A DNA stretch of 60,708 nt, taken from Brachionus koreanus. Lineage: Eukaryota > Rotifera > Eurotatoria > Ploima > Brachionidae. Each line of letters starts with the position of its first letter. The stretch's first letter is position 1. The notes under the pieces were generated by a model. It was given only the letters and a program-made list of their open reading frames with translations, ran no database searches and had not been told where the DNA came from. Positions 11,560-25,200 of this stretch are shown in pieces. The position numbers were made by a program, and so were the translations under genes. The DNA lies in NCBI GenBank assembly GCA_016987375.1, contig PJRA01000519.1, forward strand, positions 885,617 through 946,324. Direction: 5' to 3'.

Positions 11560-12060
11560 TGTGAAAAAAAGAAAGCTTTTGAGCTCGTATTCAAATGCAG
11601 TTTAATCCATATTGGCACAAAAATTTCTGCATTGAGTGATCTAGGTGTTACACAGAACTAGTAAGACCTCATTTAGAATTTGGCATAAGTTAATGGTTTC
11701 CATTTCTTGATAAAGATATTTCAGAAATCGAGAAGAAACAAAGAAGAGCGACCAAGATCATTCCTTCATTTCTTCAAATATTTAAAATAATTAATGACCA
11801 CGAAATTATTAATTTTGAGAATGGTCTAAATTTTTCTTGTAATCGGAAGTACAATTTGAGAAGACAAAATAAACGTATTGTTAAAGAAGAAGTGAAAAAC
11901 TGCATGCAACGATATCATTTATTGACTAACCGAGTAGCTGATGTTTGGAATTATTTACCTTATCAAATCATTAATTCTATCTCAATAAACAACTTCAAAA
12001 ATAATCTGGACAAGTGGCTCAGAAAACAGTCGAATCTACTGACATAGCTTCAAGAAAGCT
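11560..12060 (+). mobile_element. LINE (non-LTR retrotransposon) 3' ORF fragment
   Basis: The plus strand carries the extreme C-terminal part of a LINE reverse-transcriptase ORF. Degraded frames near 11640-11860 are followed by an open 63-codon piece at 11856-12047. It contains RRQNKRIVKEEVKNCMQ, then LLTNRVADVWNYLPYQI and SISINNFKNNLDKWL. The NRV-x-WN-x-LP, then FK-x-x-LD pattern is the usual tail downstream of the RT domain in CR1/jockey-type LINEs. It is 5' truncated and broken. Confidence 0.7.
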
Positions 12061-13230
12061 TTACCCAAAGCAGAATTGTTCAAAATTCATAAAGTTAATA
12101 TTTTTTTAAATAAAGTCTATTTAATTACATTTTTATTCAAGTTGATTTTTATTTAAAAAAAATTTTAATTTATAACAGAGGCTATCTTTTAGAATTTTAT
12201 TTTGATTTGAAATGGATGCTCATAAAAGCATATTTTAAAACTGTTTTGAATGAAATTTTTTTTAATTAAATGAGTCAATTTTTAAAACTTTCTTTCTTTT
12301 TAATGCCAAATGAAAATTCTTCTTAATATAATAAATTTTTTTTTCTCTTTAAATTTATTTATTTTTCGTCATAGATTAGAAAATCATCATTTGAAATTAC
12401 AATTTTTTTTGGTTTTAAGTCAAATTAAACTACAGCTTTATTTAAACGCTGAAATTAGCTTTCTTGACTTTTGTTTTGTGACAGAGTGACTGTGTGGCTT
12501 TATTTTAGAAATTGTTTTTTTGTGTCTAAAAAAATTTCCTCTAATTTTTATAGAAAAAACTAACTGTGTGTAATTTAAAATTCAATTATTTCAAAAATAA
12601 TTAAAACCAAATAAAGTTTAAATTAAAAATTTAAAAATAGAAAAATATTTTTGTTTTTTTAAAACGCATTTGTGAAAAATGAAATATTACTTAACTTAAA
12701 GAACTCTATAAAATTTGGAATTCAAACTGATGATACAGTAGACTTTTCTTTTAATAACAAAATAGTTCGACGAAATTTGTTTTGAATAAATGCTTACCCA
12801 TAAGTACAGAATTGCGAATTAAATAAAAATATGCTAGTTAAGTTATGTGAAAGCTAGGTCTTTCCCAAATGATTAAGAAATGATAGAGCATTTTTAGATA
12901 ATGAAGCGTCAGTGCTTTTAAGGTTACAGACAATCAGCTGTATAGCAAAAAATAGGCATAAGTTCCTTAAAAAAAGGAATTTTTAAGCTATTGCGAATTT
13001 GAGCAAACATTTTCACATAATTCTATTTTATTTTAATAACCTGGGATATTGCAAGAAAATAAAAAAAAATTGCATTCAAATATAACTTTAAGAATTCATA
13101 GCTATTTTCTAATTTATTTTAGAACAGAAATTTTTCTATATGATGAATGAAATTTTGAAAAATTTTATTAAAATTAATTTTATTAAAGATCACAAAACAA
13201 CAAAATTCTTGAGCAATACAAAAATTTAAT
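12061..13230. other. Intergenic region upstream of PSME4
   Basis: About 1.2 kb of AT-rich DNA between a LINE tail and the PSME4 start codon. It should contain the PSME4 promoter and 5' UTR, but I see no distinctive element. TATA-like strings are everywhere and uninformative. Confidence 0.4.
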
Positions 13231-16200
13231 ATGAGTAATACTGATTTGGCCATAGATAAAGGCATTCAAAGTTCTAAAATTGTAGATGATTGCGAGTCGT
13301 GCGATTCAAGTGTTGAAATGGACCAAGTTGAAATGATGGAAGTAGAAGCTAACAATAGCAGCTGGAGTCGGACAGATCCGGAGCTCAGATGCCTTCAAAA
13401 AGTCGACATCTATGTCCAACAATTGCCTTATTTTGAACAAATTAAAAAATGTGCATTTGAAACTTTTGAGTTGATTCGGAAAAACCTGTCCGAATCGGTC
13501 GTTCTAAACGAGTTTCGACCAGGTTTTTCTCACTGGTCTAATCAACTTATCGTATTCATTCACGAATATGGTCTTTTTTTTACCAAAGAAGATCATCTAA
13601 AACTAATTAGGCTTTATTTGTCTGTGATGCTGAATGAACGAGTCGATCTACCAACTATCGACTATTGTCTCAATGTTCTCACAGAATTGCTTAAGTAAAA
13701 AATGAAAAAAAAAATTTTTTCCTTTAATCTTTTATTAAGAAAATATGATAAAATAACTCGAGATGAGTTGGTCATTGAGTGGAGACCTTTGTACAGACTT
13801 TATTGTCGAATTCACAATTTGAATGACTATTCGGCTGAATTGCCTCCTTCGTAAATTTTACTAGAAATTTTAATTTTTTTATTTAAATTATTAATATTTT
13901 TTTATTTTCCAAAATTAAGGAGCATCGAATCAAGTGCATTTACTGTATTTATTCGCTATGCACGTATTTATTTTGATCAAAATAGCACAAAGGAAATGCT
14001 AGAAGAGTGGCGCACATATATGTGTCCTTTTGATTCGGCCATGAATTCGGCCTTCGAGAGATGCAAGCTTTTTTTGCCCACTATATTATACGAGCATGAA
14101 TCAGAATTTGGTTACAAGTAAGTTTTTTTTTTTTCAAATTTTTTATAGAATTTTCCATCAATTATTTGAACTACAGTTTTTGGTTGCCTGAGAAATTAAT
14201 TAAAAATTAGAACAAAGCTTATTTTATTTTTAAATTTAAATTGCTAATAAAAATAAGTAGAATTTAAGTTTATTTTAGAAATATAATTAAAAACTTGATT
14301 TAGAATAGTTTCGATGGTAATAGGCCCAAATGAAATTAACTAGTAAATTTTCTTAATTGGTTAAGAGTATGTAATTGATGCCTAAAATTTTCCTTGCCAA
14401 AATTTATGCATCTGATGATTAAATTTGAGATAATTTTTAAAAACTTTCTCAGATACCAATTAACTAAATTAAAAATTGAAATATCCTGAAATATTGCATT
14501 AAATTTTTGGAAAATATAAAAATAAGAAAATAATGAAACTTTATTTACATATTGCTTTTTACCACAATTAACATAAAATATTATAAATTTATCTTAATTT
14601 TTGTAGAAAAAATTTAAAAATTTTTTAGAATTAAATAAGAAAAGATTTAAACATATAATTTAATTATATTATTAAAAATATAGTTTGGGTTATAAACTCT
14701 GGCATTTTGGAATGAATCATTTTTGAAATTTTTGAAATAGTCTTTCCTTTCAGTCAAATGTACATAGTTCATAAAAAAGTATAAGAAATTTATCATATCA
14801 TTTCATTTTGAAGAGCATTCAATTCTTTATTGATTTTGCCATCAAATAGTACTCTATTTTTTTTTAATTAAAAAATTCTAAAATTAAAATATTCATCCTA
14901 AAAAAAAACTGCAAATTTTATAATTCATATGAATTTTTTTAAAGCCTTATGTACAGAATAATAATTCTAGAAATTAGAGAGTAAATAAAATTGTAGTAAA
15001 TACAATTATGCATAAATATCTATGTTTAGGAGGTCATTTAATATTCAAATATTGAAAAAATTTGACATGTTAAAATTTAAAAAAATTTTAAGCAATTTTC
15101 TGCACTTGTGCAAAGTTTATTTTGAAATTTGTCATCCTCTGAGAATTGATGATTATTTTTAAATAATTCCAGGATAATATTGATCTATTTGATGAAAAAA
15201 TTTTGCCTAGTTTTTTCTAAATTAAGGCAATATATTATTTTAAATCGAGCCTCATGTTTGAGATAAATTCATCTAGTTCTTCCATTAATTAATTAGTACA
15301 AATATTCTTTTTTTTTGTTTCAATCTTTTAGTGAAATTATTACATACGTGTGTGATATATAATATTGTATATTGAATAATCTTAATCATTTTTTTGTATA
15401 TAATAAACTGAATTTTTTACTTAATTGTTAAATCGATATTTAACTGTCAATTATTCATATTTCAATTTGTCCATGGGATTTTAACTTTAATTAAATAAAT
15501 AAAAATATAAAAGTAAAAGGTTTAAGTTTGGATTATTTATAATTATCAATAAGAAAATTAATAAAAAGTGTCAGTTATACTAAAAACAAAATCATTTTTT
15601 GATCTTTTTTAATATTATTATTTATGCAGTCAACACGGCGAGGATGATGTAAAAATTAAAAAAATATAAAATAAAATGCAATTAAAAAAATAAAGTTTTT
15701 TTTTCTTTCTGACTTTAAAATAGATTTTTTTATGATTGTGTTAGTCAGATGATATAATTTAGTTAAACGAACTAAAGAAATTATTTTTCAAAATCTAATT
15801 GTTTAAAAACAAGTTTACTGGAATTTTGGTAAATAGTTTTTTTCTGCGCTTATGCTTAAAAAGCCTTTGTTAAGAATTGTAGGGTTTTTCTTGTTTCCTT
15901 TTAGTCATTTATCCATAAATACAAAACTTTATTGAATCAATTAAACCATGTTTCTTACACTCTCGATTGTTCAATGAGATCTCTTTGATTTTATCATTTA
16001 TTTTTTTTTGAGAACTTCTAGGTTTTCTTTACGATACCGAAATTTTTTTGATAATGGTTGTTTTTTGCTTTCTTTGGTCTATTTGATTCATTTTTAGTAC
16101 TTCACATCCGTAGGATAAGATAGGTGGACAGTATGTTTTGTAGAGCTGAATTTTAATTTTAGTTCTAAGAATTCTAATAAGCTGTAATTTGTTAAATACC

Positions 16201-19200
16201 CATTTCTATTATATTATTTCTAATATTTTTATGTATATAAACAGAAAAAAAATAATAAAAACAATTTTAATAATTAATAAACTTTAAAAAAAACTTGAAA
16301 ATAAAATCAAAAGATTACTGTCCTTCATTTATCTTTTAGTCAGTAAATTTAATTTTTACTTTTTTCTAAATATACCTAATTTACAATTTGAATAAAATAA
16401 TGTTTTAAATATATTAATAAATAATTAGTACAATATGAATATTTTAAATAAAAAAATTATTTTTAAATTAATAAAATTTAATTTAGACTATGGCTAAACG
16501 AATTCTTGAATTTATGGACAACTTTTAGCACAAGAAATTTCTGGGAAAGCGTAAAGCCTTTAACCTAAAGTTTAGAAAAAAAAATTAAGTTTTTTTTCGT
16601 AAATTTAGAATGTAGTTAGTCTTTTTTCAAGAGTAGCTAACCACAACATTGGAGATATAGATTGGTGTCCATACATTCCTTACATATTTAGCAATATTTT
16701 GAGAGGTTTCGGACTTCCATTTGGATCTAAAGACTCACTGGCCTTGGGATTGTCGTCAAGTGGATCAGCTTTTAACACAACCTTATCTCAATTATTTTTA
16801 TATGAAAATGATGAAATATCCACACTAGCCAGTTGGATTGTGGCCATGATAGCAACTGGCTCCAATAGAGAACTTTGCATGGAACATATCAAGAAGCTCT
16901 TTTTGGCTCTTAGGTCTTTCTACTATCCTTCTAATACCGGCTCATGGTCGGTACGTAATTTCGAAGCGTAAATTTTTTCTGCTAATTTTATTATTTTTTA
17001 TTAAAGGGAAATTTACTTCTATTTTTAAAATTATTGCCAGAAAATTTGATCAAAAGAGTAAAAATGTAAAAATAAAAAATAAAATTTTTGATTTTTTTTT
17101 AATTTTTTTTCTAAGGGAAAGCAAAGAAAGCAAAAAATGGTACACTAAATCTTCAGCTAAAAAACATTCAATATCCGATTCAGACATCGAAAAGTTTGTG
17201 TTGGCTTTGAGAGATGTGTGCTTTACGGCCATTTTCAGCAAGTCGCATCAAGCAGATTCCAAAAAAGCTTTTCAATTTTTGACATTTTTGCGCTCCGATT
17301 TGATTCTTGAGCCATTTTTGCAAAAAGTTTATCTATCATTCGACAGCTTGGTCGAACCTCACAGATACACATCGATTCTAAGCTGTCTAGTTCTTGTCTC
17401 TCGAGAGCTTGCCACCTTCAATCCTCAGCATAAATTTCAAACCCAATTGCAAGTAATTACTTTATTGAATTCAGTCCTACCCGGACTTGACCCAAATGAT
17501 GCAAACAAGTGCAACTTAACTCTCCAATTTATATCCAATGTTCTTAATTGTGTGCTAGTGTGCGATTGTTCGCCAGCAGTGAATTATCGAAACGACCTGA
17601 GCGATCACGAAAGAGAGCTGTGCTACGAGACGGCCAAATTTGAGGACTTTGTTCATGAATATTTCAAACGAGTTTTCTACATAATCGATCAATTGGCCTC
17701 GGATATTTCGTCCGAGAGTTCAGCTTCGGCAGCCGCCGCTTCAAAGCACTTTTCTGTCAGCAATAGCAACAAAAATGCAGACGAAAACTACTATCAAGCC
17801 CACATAATACACACCAGCAAGGTTCTCATCAGACAATCTTCCAAACAAATACTTAAACTTGTACTTAACAAAATAAAAAATTACATTAATGGAAATAATT
17901 TTATTGCTCGAGCTGGCAGAATTTTGAGCTCGATTTGCGGCTATTTGTGTACAGCACAAAATTTTGGCGAATTTGCGTTTGAGAGTTTTTTCAGCGATGT
18001 TTATGAATCATTGAGAAATTATAAAGAAGGAAAAAATTGTAAGAAATTAGAACTTTTTTCTTTTAGTTTAATTTACGTTAGGCAATATAAATTTAGGTTT
18101 GAGTTTAAAAAAATATAAAGTTTAATTGTTAAAAAATCAAATAATTTCAAAACTATTGTTTACATTTATTCATACAGTAAGAGATTCTTTTTTAGTGAAA
18201 GGTTGATCGTTGGTTTTAATGCTAATTGTTTTATCTAAAAAGATATTGTTGGAATAAACGATATGCAAATGCAATTAGTTGAATTTTTTGTACTTGAATT
18301 CAAACTTGTTTTTAAGTCACAAGTCTTAAGTCAAGTCATAACTTAAACTTGAGACTTAGAAGTAAGTAGTAGTATAAGTAGTAGTAGTATAAAACTGCTG
18401 CTTAGCTTAGAGGTTAGCTAAGCATAGCTCTAAAGAGCTGTAGCAGTCGCTTCTTTTTGTTCGCCAACCAACTATCAAGCTTCGCTTTGAAACTATTTAT
18501 GCTCTTTGCATTTACTACATCTTCCGGCAGTTTATTCCATCCATCTACTACTCTATTTGTAAAAAATTTAAATCTTGGAAGACAGTTCTTTATTTTTTCA
18601 CGAGTAAGACAATAGCTATTTCTCCTCAACTCATATCTTCTGCTACTAGTTTTTGTGTTAAAACTGTAGTTAATTCCTTTGTTAAATTCAATTTGTTCGT
18701 AATTGTTTACGAATTTGTATTAATCTGGATTAAGTTACCTCTTAATCTTCTTGTTCTCAAGTTAGTTAAATCCAGCTTTAACAAACGTTGTTGATAATCC
18801 AAATTACGAATTTCTGGAATCAACTTTTTTGCTCTTCGTTGAACTCTTTTAAGTTTATTTATGTCCTGTTCAGTAACACCAAGCATACTTAGACTAAAAT
18901 TTTTAAATATTTGGCAATGAGAAATTTCATACAAAATTTTCAATACAAAAATTAAAAAATTCTATAACTTTTGTTATAAAGGCCAGAATTTGTTCTGCTG
19001 TTGAAACAAAGTGAAACAACTACTGGGAAAGTCTGCTAAATCTCTGCAAATTGATTGCGATTTATTTTCAATATTATTATATTGAGTGAAATTTTGCAGA
19101 GATTTAGCAGACTTTCCCAGAAGGTGAAACAACAGTTGTTTCACTTTGTTTCAACAGCAGAACAAATTCTGGCCTTTATAACAAAAGTTATAGAATTTTT

Positions 19201-22200
19201 TAATTTTTGTATTGAAAATTTTGTATGAAATTTCACATTGCCTAAATATTTATTCAATATAAAAAAAGCAAAGTTTTTTTTTCTAGGATTAAAATAGATT
19301 TTTTTTCTTTTTTCATAATTGTTACTTAAAAATTTTGACTAATGTGACTTACAAACAAGCCTGCTTGAATTAAATAATGACAAAATGTATCTAAGTGTTA
19401 AATAAAAAAATTATTTTAATTTAATATTATAAAAAAATTAGAGCAAGTTAAAATATTCATTTGCATACTTGAACTGCTACCATGAAATTCAAAGCAAAAA
19501 TTCTTACTATTTTGATAAATAAAAATTAGCAAAATTAAATATTTAAAAAAAGATAGTGCATAAAAAAATCTAAAATAAAATTTTTAATTCATATTTTTAG
19601 AAAATCAAATCAACAATCAAATAATATTTTATTTATGTTCTATTTAATGCAGTTTTTGTTTTAATATTTTATTTTAATGAATTTTAATTAATCAAAATAG
19701 TAAGAATTTTTGTTTCTGTATTTGAATACCAAAATACTGAAAAAACTGTTTTATAGATTTCAAAACGCGCAACGATTAAAAAAAAAAAAGAAGTTGTTTA
19801 TCTTCGAGCTAAAATGCTTCATCTTCTAATAGACATTGCTCAAATAATATGTGCATATTCTGAAAGAAAATTTGACTATTAAGTCAATTTATTTACATTA
19901 TTGGTAAATATTGTTTCACCTGCTGCGGTAGTCTCCAAAATTTTTTCTAATTATTTCAACAAACAAATAAGGTGCAATTTTGCGGACTTCTACAGTAAAT
20001 GAAACAATATTTTCAAGTTTAAAAATTATTTTCATTTACAAAAAAAATATTTTTTTTCTCAGTTCAAAGTGTTTAAAAAAAAAATTTCCCTCGCACAATA
20101 AAAAGAAGTGTTCTCGGTCCTAATTGTATTTGACTTAAAATTTTTCAGACAAACAAGAGACTGAATTTTTTGAAAAAAATTTAAATATTTAAATAAAATA
20201 TTAATTTTATTTTTTAAGTTGAAAATTTTCTCAAAGATGAACGAGGCGACATTGAAATTGAATGGAAACTACAACTCCTAACAGAAGTATGCAAAGTTAA
20301 ATGACTTTTTATCAAAAGGGAAAATAAAAAACTTCTTTTATAGCTATCAAGATCAAATGGTCTCATAATTTTAAAGCATTTGCATAAGATAAAGCAGATA
20401 ATATCTTGGTATAGATGTGCGGTTAACAAGGATGTAACAACATATTTGAGCACCATACTACGAAATGTAGTGGTCTTTTTGTCTACAGTCTATCCAACTG
20501 ATCAATCTTCTGTAGAATACAATTTTGTGTTTGATGATGAACAAGAATTTTTCAAGTCTCACTTGCCTATTAGAGATTGGGCCAAAACTGGAGACATATT
20601 TAATCTTGGTATTAAGTATCATATACCCAATGTTCAAGAAATTGAAGCGTGTTTAGACTTTATAAATGAAAATCTAAACGAATCGTTTGAGTTCTTAACT
20701 AAGACTATCGATGACATGAGTCGGACTTCTAAAGAAGAAAGAAATCGTGAGCTCAATTTTATTAATCATCTCATGTACTCTGGCTCTAGGCTTCTGAAAA
20801 GACCAGTTAATTACAAAAATGTCACTGATCATATTAATACCCAGGTACAAATAGGTCATTTAGACAATGTAAAAAAAGGCCTTGGATTCGAGTGTTCGTA
20901 TGCTGATGATCAAAATCACGAATATTCTAAAATAAGTTCAAAGCATAAAGAGCTAATGTTTGGCTTAAGAGAAAAATGCATACATTTTTTGATCGAGCTT
21001 GTAGAAAGGTTGACACAACTGCACTCAAATGAAACCTTACTTATTCAACTAATATCAAGAGTAATTTTTTTTTATATAAAAATATCAGTTATTAGTTTAG
21101 AAAGACACTTAATTTTTTGAATGAGAGATTAAAAGTATCAAATAGAAATTATAGAGATTTTTTGCTTGAAAAAATCTGCAAAAATTAATCAAAGCAAATC
21201 GAAATTTATATTCAAATTTTGTTTAAAGTTTTGTTTAATTTTAAGTTAAAATACCAGTGATACACAGATAGATATACAAATTAGGAAAAAATACATATGA
21301 GTTCTAAAGCATGACAATAATGTTCTTTTTTCTTTATTTATGTTCTATAATTAAATATACAATCTTAAAACGTTTTTTTTTGTGTATAATTTTTCTGATC
21401 AAAACTAAATTATTATATAATAAGGAAAAACAGTTTATATTTAATTGTTTTTATTGAAGGAAAGTTTAAATCAAAAAATTGTTGATTTCATCTGAAATTT
21501 CTGCACCTAAATTGCTTTTTTTTTTTGCTACTATTTGCATATGAACTGTTTAGACTTTAATTAAGCTTATACAATCTCTTCGGAGGACATGTCAACAAGT
21601 CTATTTGAATGAAAATTTCGATTAAACTTTTCATAAAAATTAAATTGATTGTAATGATGAGCACCTCTCCATTATCCACTAGGATAGAATAAGGTCAAAA
21701 AAAAAAAAAATTCAGAATAAATAAATGTATTTATTTTTTTTAAGATATGAATACTTAATTTTCAAAAAAATAAAGATTCGTTTTTTTGTACATTGTTATA
21801 TGCTTCGATCGCTTACAGTGCCTTAGTTAAAATTTTTAGCTAAAAGTATTTTTTAATTTTAAATTTTACTTCAGAAGCTAATATAGGGTTATGTCTCTTC
21901 GTTTGTTATAAAAAGGTGTCAGATAAAAATTGTCTCATATATCGTAAGCATAAGCCATTAAAAAATATAAATTTTAAATTATTTTAAAATTAAATAGATT
22001 AGAGGCTAATAATCAGATATATTTTAATTTGTCAAAAATTTAAGGATAAAAAATGAAATTTTAATCTTTTAATTTCTATAAGATGAATACCATTTGATTT
22101 TTTTTTATTCAGTAAAAGCAATAGTATTAGTAAACTGCAGTTAAGGGTGAACCTAAACCAGCACGTGATGCGTTTAGACCTTGAGCGAGGCATTGCAGTC

Positions 22201-25200
22201 GTTGCTTTTATTTAGACCAAACACTTCATTTTAAATTCTTGATTTAAAACTGTTTACTAACTTTACAATATTACATAGTCTTACAATCCGTTCCAAATAG
22301 ACACCACTCTATTAGATAATTTATTCCATTAATTAAATTGAACATCTATATCAAGTCCCCTCTTGGTGTGCGGTTGTCTAATCACTTCAAATTTAGGTCT
22401 TTCAATCTTTTATCATACATTTTTTTCTTAATCTACGTGAGGTCTTACTAATGCAGTGAACAGTGGCAAGTATCTTTGCCGAGATATGAAAAATAATTTT
22501 AGATCTGGCTCAAAATTTTGTTTTCTTTTGCTGCTGCTACTGTACACTGCCTGCTTCACTTCGAGTATGTGCATTTGGAAAACTCAACTCATTTTGAAAT
22601 AAACGCTTAATTTCTTAAGCTTATTTTAATTTATTGGATCAATATTTTAAATAATTTTTGACACATTGAAGTTATTCATCTAAAATATTATAATCATCAT
22701 CCTCAAAAAACTTTTTTTTAAATCTTGATAAAGCCTATTTTTTGAGAAAAAATTAACAATTAATTAGAAAAAAATAAACTAAAATTCTTGAATAAAAGTT
22801 AATGATCAAATTTGTTGTGATCATGCTTAAAAATTGTCTAAAAAGATTGACTAGTGTGTATTAAATGTTCAATAAAATAAATCAAAAATTAATTGATCAC
22901 AATTTGAGAAAAAAATTTTATTCCAAAAAAGTAAAACAATATAAAACAAATGATGTTTTTTTCTTTAAGGTATTGTGTACTACATGTATTACATACGGTT
23001 TTTTTGTCAGTGATTTTGAAAAGCTTTGGAAAAACCATCATACAAACAAGTCTTCCTTGCAAAATAAGCTACTTGGTAAAAAGAACACTCTCCGATCAGA
23101 ACTTATAACCAGAATAATGCTCCAATATCAATACAGAACATTTTATATACATACCAGATTGAATGAGCTTGACATTCGTGTAATCGAAACTCTTTTCAAA
23201 TTGTCAGTTGACTCAATTTATGCGACTGTACGCAAAGACGCCCAATCTCAGCTGTTTTCTTTTTTATCACACTATCCTCATTCAAATATGATCATAGTTC
23301 CAAAAGTTGTAGAAATGCTGAACAGATGCAACATTAATGATAATACTAAATTGACGCATGATCAACTAAAAGGATGCTTATACATTATTAGTGGTAATAA
23401 CTATTTGGACTCTCTAATGATCAAACAAAATTGGAGTGTGTTAAATCAACTTTGGCCAGTTTTGTTGAGATGTCAAAGCTACGAAAAGCCATCAGTACAA
23501 GCTTTATTAGACAAGATCTATGTTCGTTTGGACAAGGATTTTGATTCATTTGAGAACAGAATCCAACTAGATGACAAATGTGTGCAGCTGGCCTTCGATT
23601 TTAGTGAAAAAACTAAAGAGCTGTTGAACAATGAGAAAAGACTTGAAGGTTTTTATAAGAATAAGCAGAAAGAAAGTGAACAAATTAGTGATCTTATGAA
23701 AAACTTAATCTCAATAGCCAGAGAATCAAGTTTATCTTGGAAAAATCAATCAACCAGCTATGGCTCGCTTATGTATTTACTTTTTTCATGTCAAAATGAT
23801 AACCAATTGCTTACTCCTGAATGTGTTGAGTTATTTGTCGATTCGTTGATACACGAAAATATTCACATTAGAAAAGTAAATTTATCTTTTATTTTTTTGA
23901 AAAATATTTCTATATATTAGTTTTGAAAAAGTAGTAGTAGTAGTAGTAGGGCATTGTGAATTTTGGAACAAAAGACAAAAACAAAAATTTTAAATTCAAA
24001 TAACTTTTTTTTCATGAGTCTAAAAACCGTTCTACAAAATTTATCAGCTGATACAAAATATGTTTCACCCAAATTTAGTTTGTGTAAAACTGCAACGGTG
24101 CAAAAAGTATATGAATTAAAAAAATATTAAAATTAAATTGCACAGTTTTTGCATGGACTAAATTTGGGTGATACATACCTTGTATCAGCTGATGCATTTT
24201 GCAGAACGGTTTTTAGACTCATGGAAAAAAAGTTATTTGAATTTAAAATTTTTGTTTTTGTCTTTTGTTCCAAAATTCACAATGCCAGTAGTACTGAGTT
24301 GAACTGCAGCTCAGAAACATACCCGAGCATAGTTCTTATTATAGCAGTCACTTCTTTTTGTAAAATCCATGCATCCAGTTTTGACTTAAAAATATTCAAC
24401 TTTTTTAATATCTATTGCATATATTTACAACTCTGTTTGTGATAAAATGGGAACGCGAGGATCAGTTTTTTATCTGTTCACTACTACGTACTATGCCTTC
24501 TTAAATCATATACTTGACCACTTTGACGAATGATTAACCCTATTTGAAATTCAAAATTAAATAATTTTATAGTATTTTTGATTAAAATAATGAAAAAAAT
24601 ACAACTAAATACAATAAAATTACAAAATAAAATGATTAAATTTATTGAATAAAAAACAAATAAAGAAAATTACAAAAAGGGGTTCAAAAGACTCCTACGG
24701 CCTTTGAGTGTTAAGGTAAGGGCACCAAGAGCTTATGACGAATTCTAAGTGAGATCTTACCATTTAAGTGTACAGAAGTTTAATGTTGTTAATATTGAGA
24801 TATCTAAAAGATTTCTTTAACATACCTAGAGTTCAGTTAGCTCTAGCCGTAACATAAAAATACTTTTTTTTGAGAAAAACATTTTCAAGTCAAGTTATTT
24901 GACTTGACTTTGACTTAATAACTTTTGAACACTTCTGCTTACAAACGTTATCAATGTAGTGTTATAATTTTTAGTTCGAGGATCAATCTTTAATAATTGT
25001 TAAAATCTTATTATCACTAGCATAAGCTTTCTGGTTGTTTTGTTAACTCTCAAGTTAATCATTTATGTATTTAATGAATAAAATGGGACAAAGGACTGAA
25101 CCTTAACACTAGAAGCACCAAGCATTTTTTCACGTTTTTTTAATTTGAAATTATTTTATAACAAAAACTATAATAATTCTATAAAGTAATATTATTTTTA

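Noticed and set aside
17741..17959. 72-codon minus-strand ORF
   Set aside because: It is antisense to PSME4 exon 7, which carries the conserved PA200 sequence.
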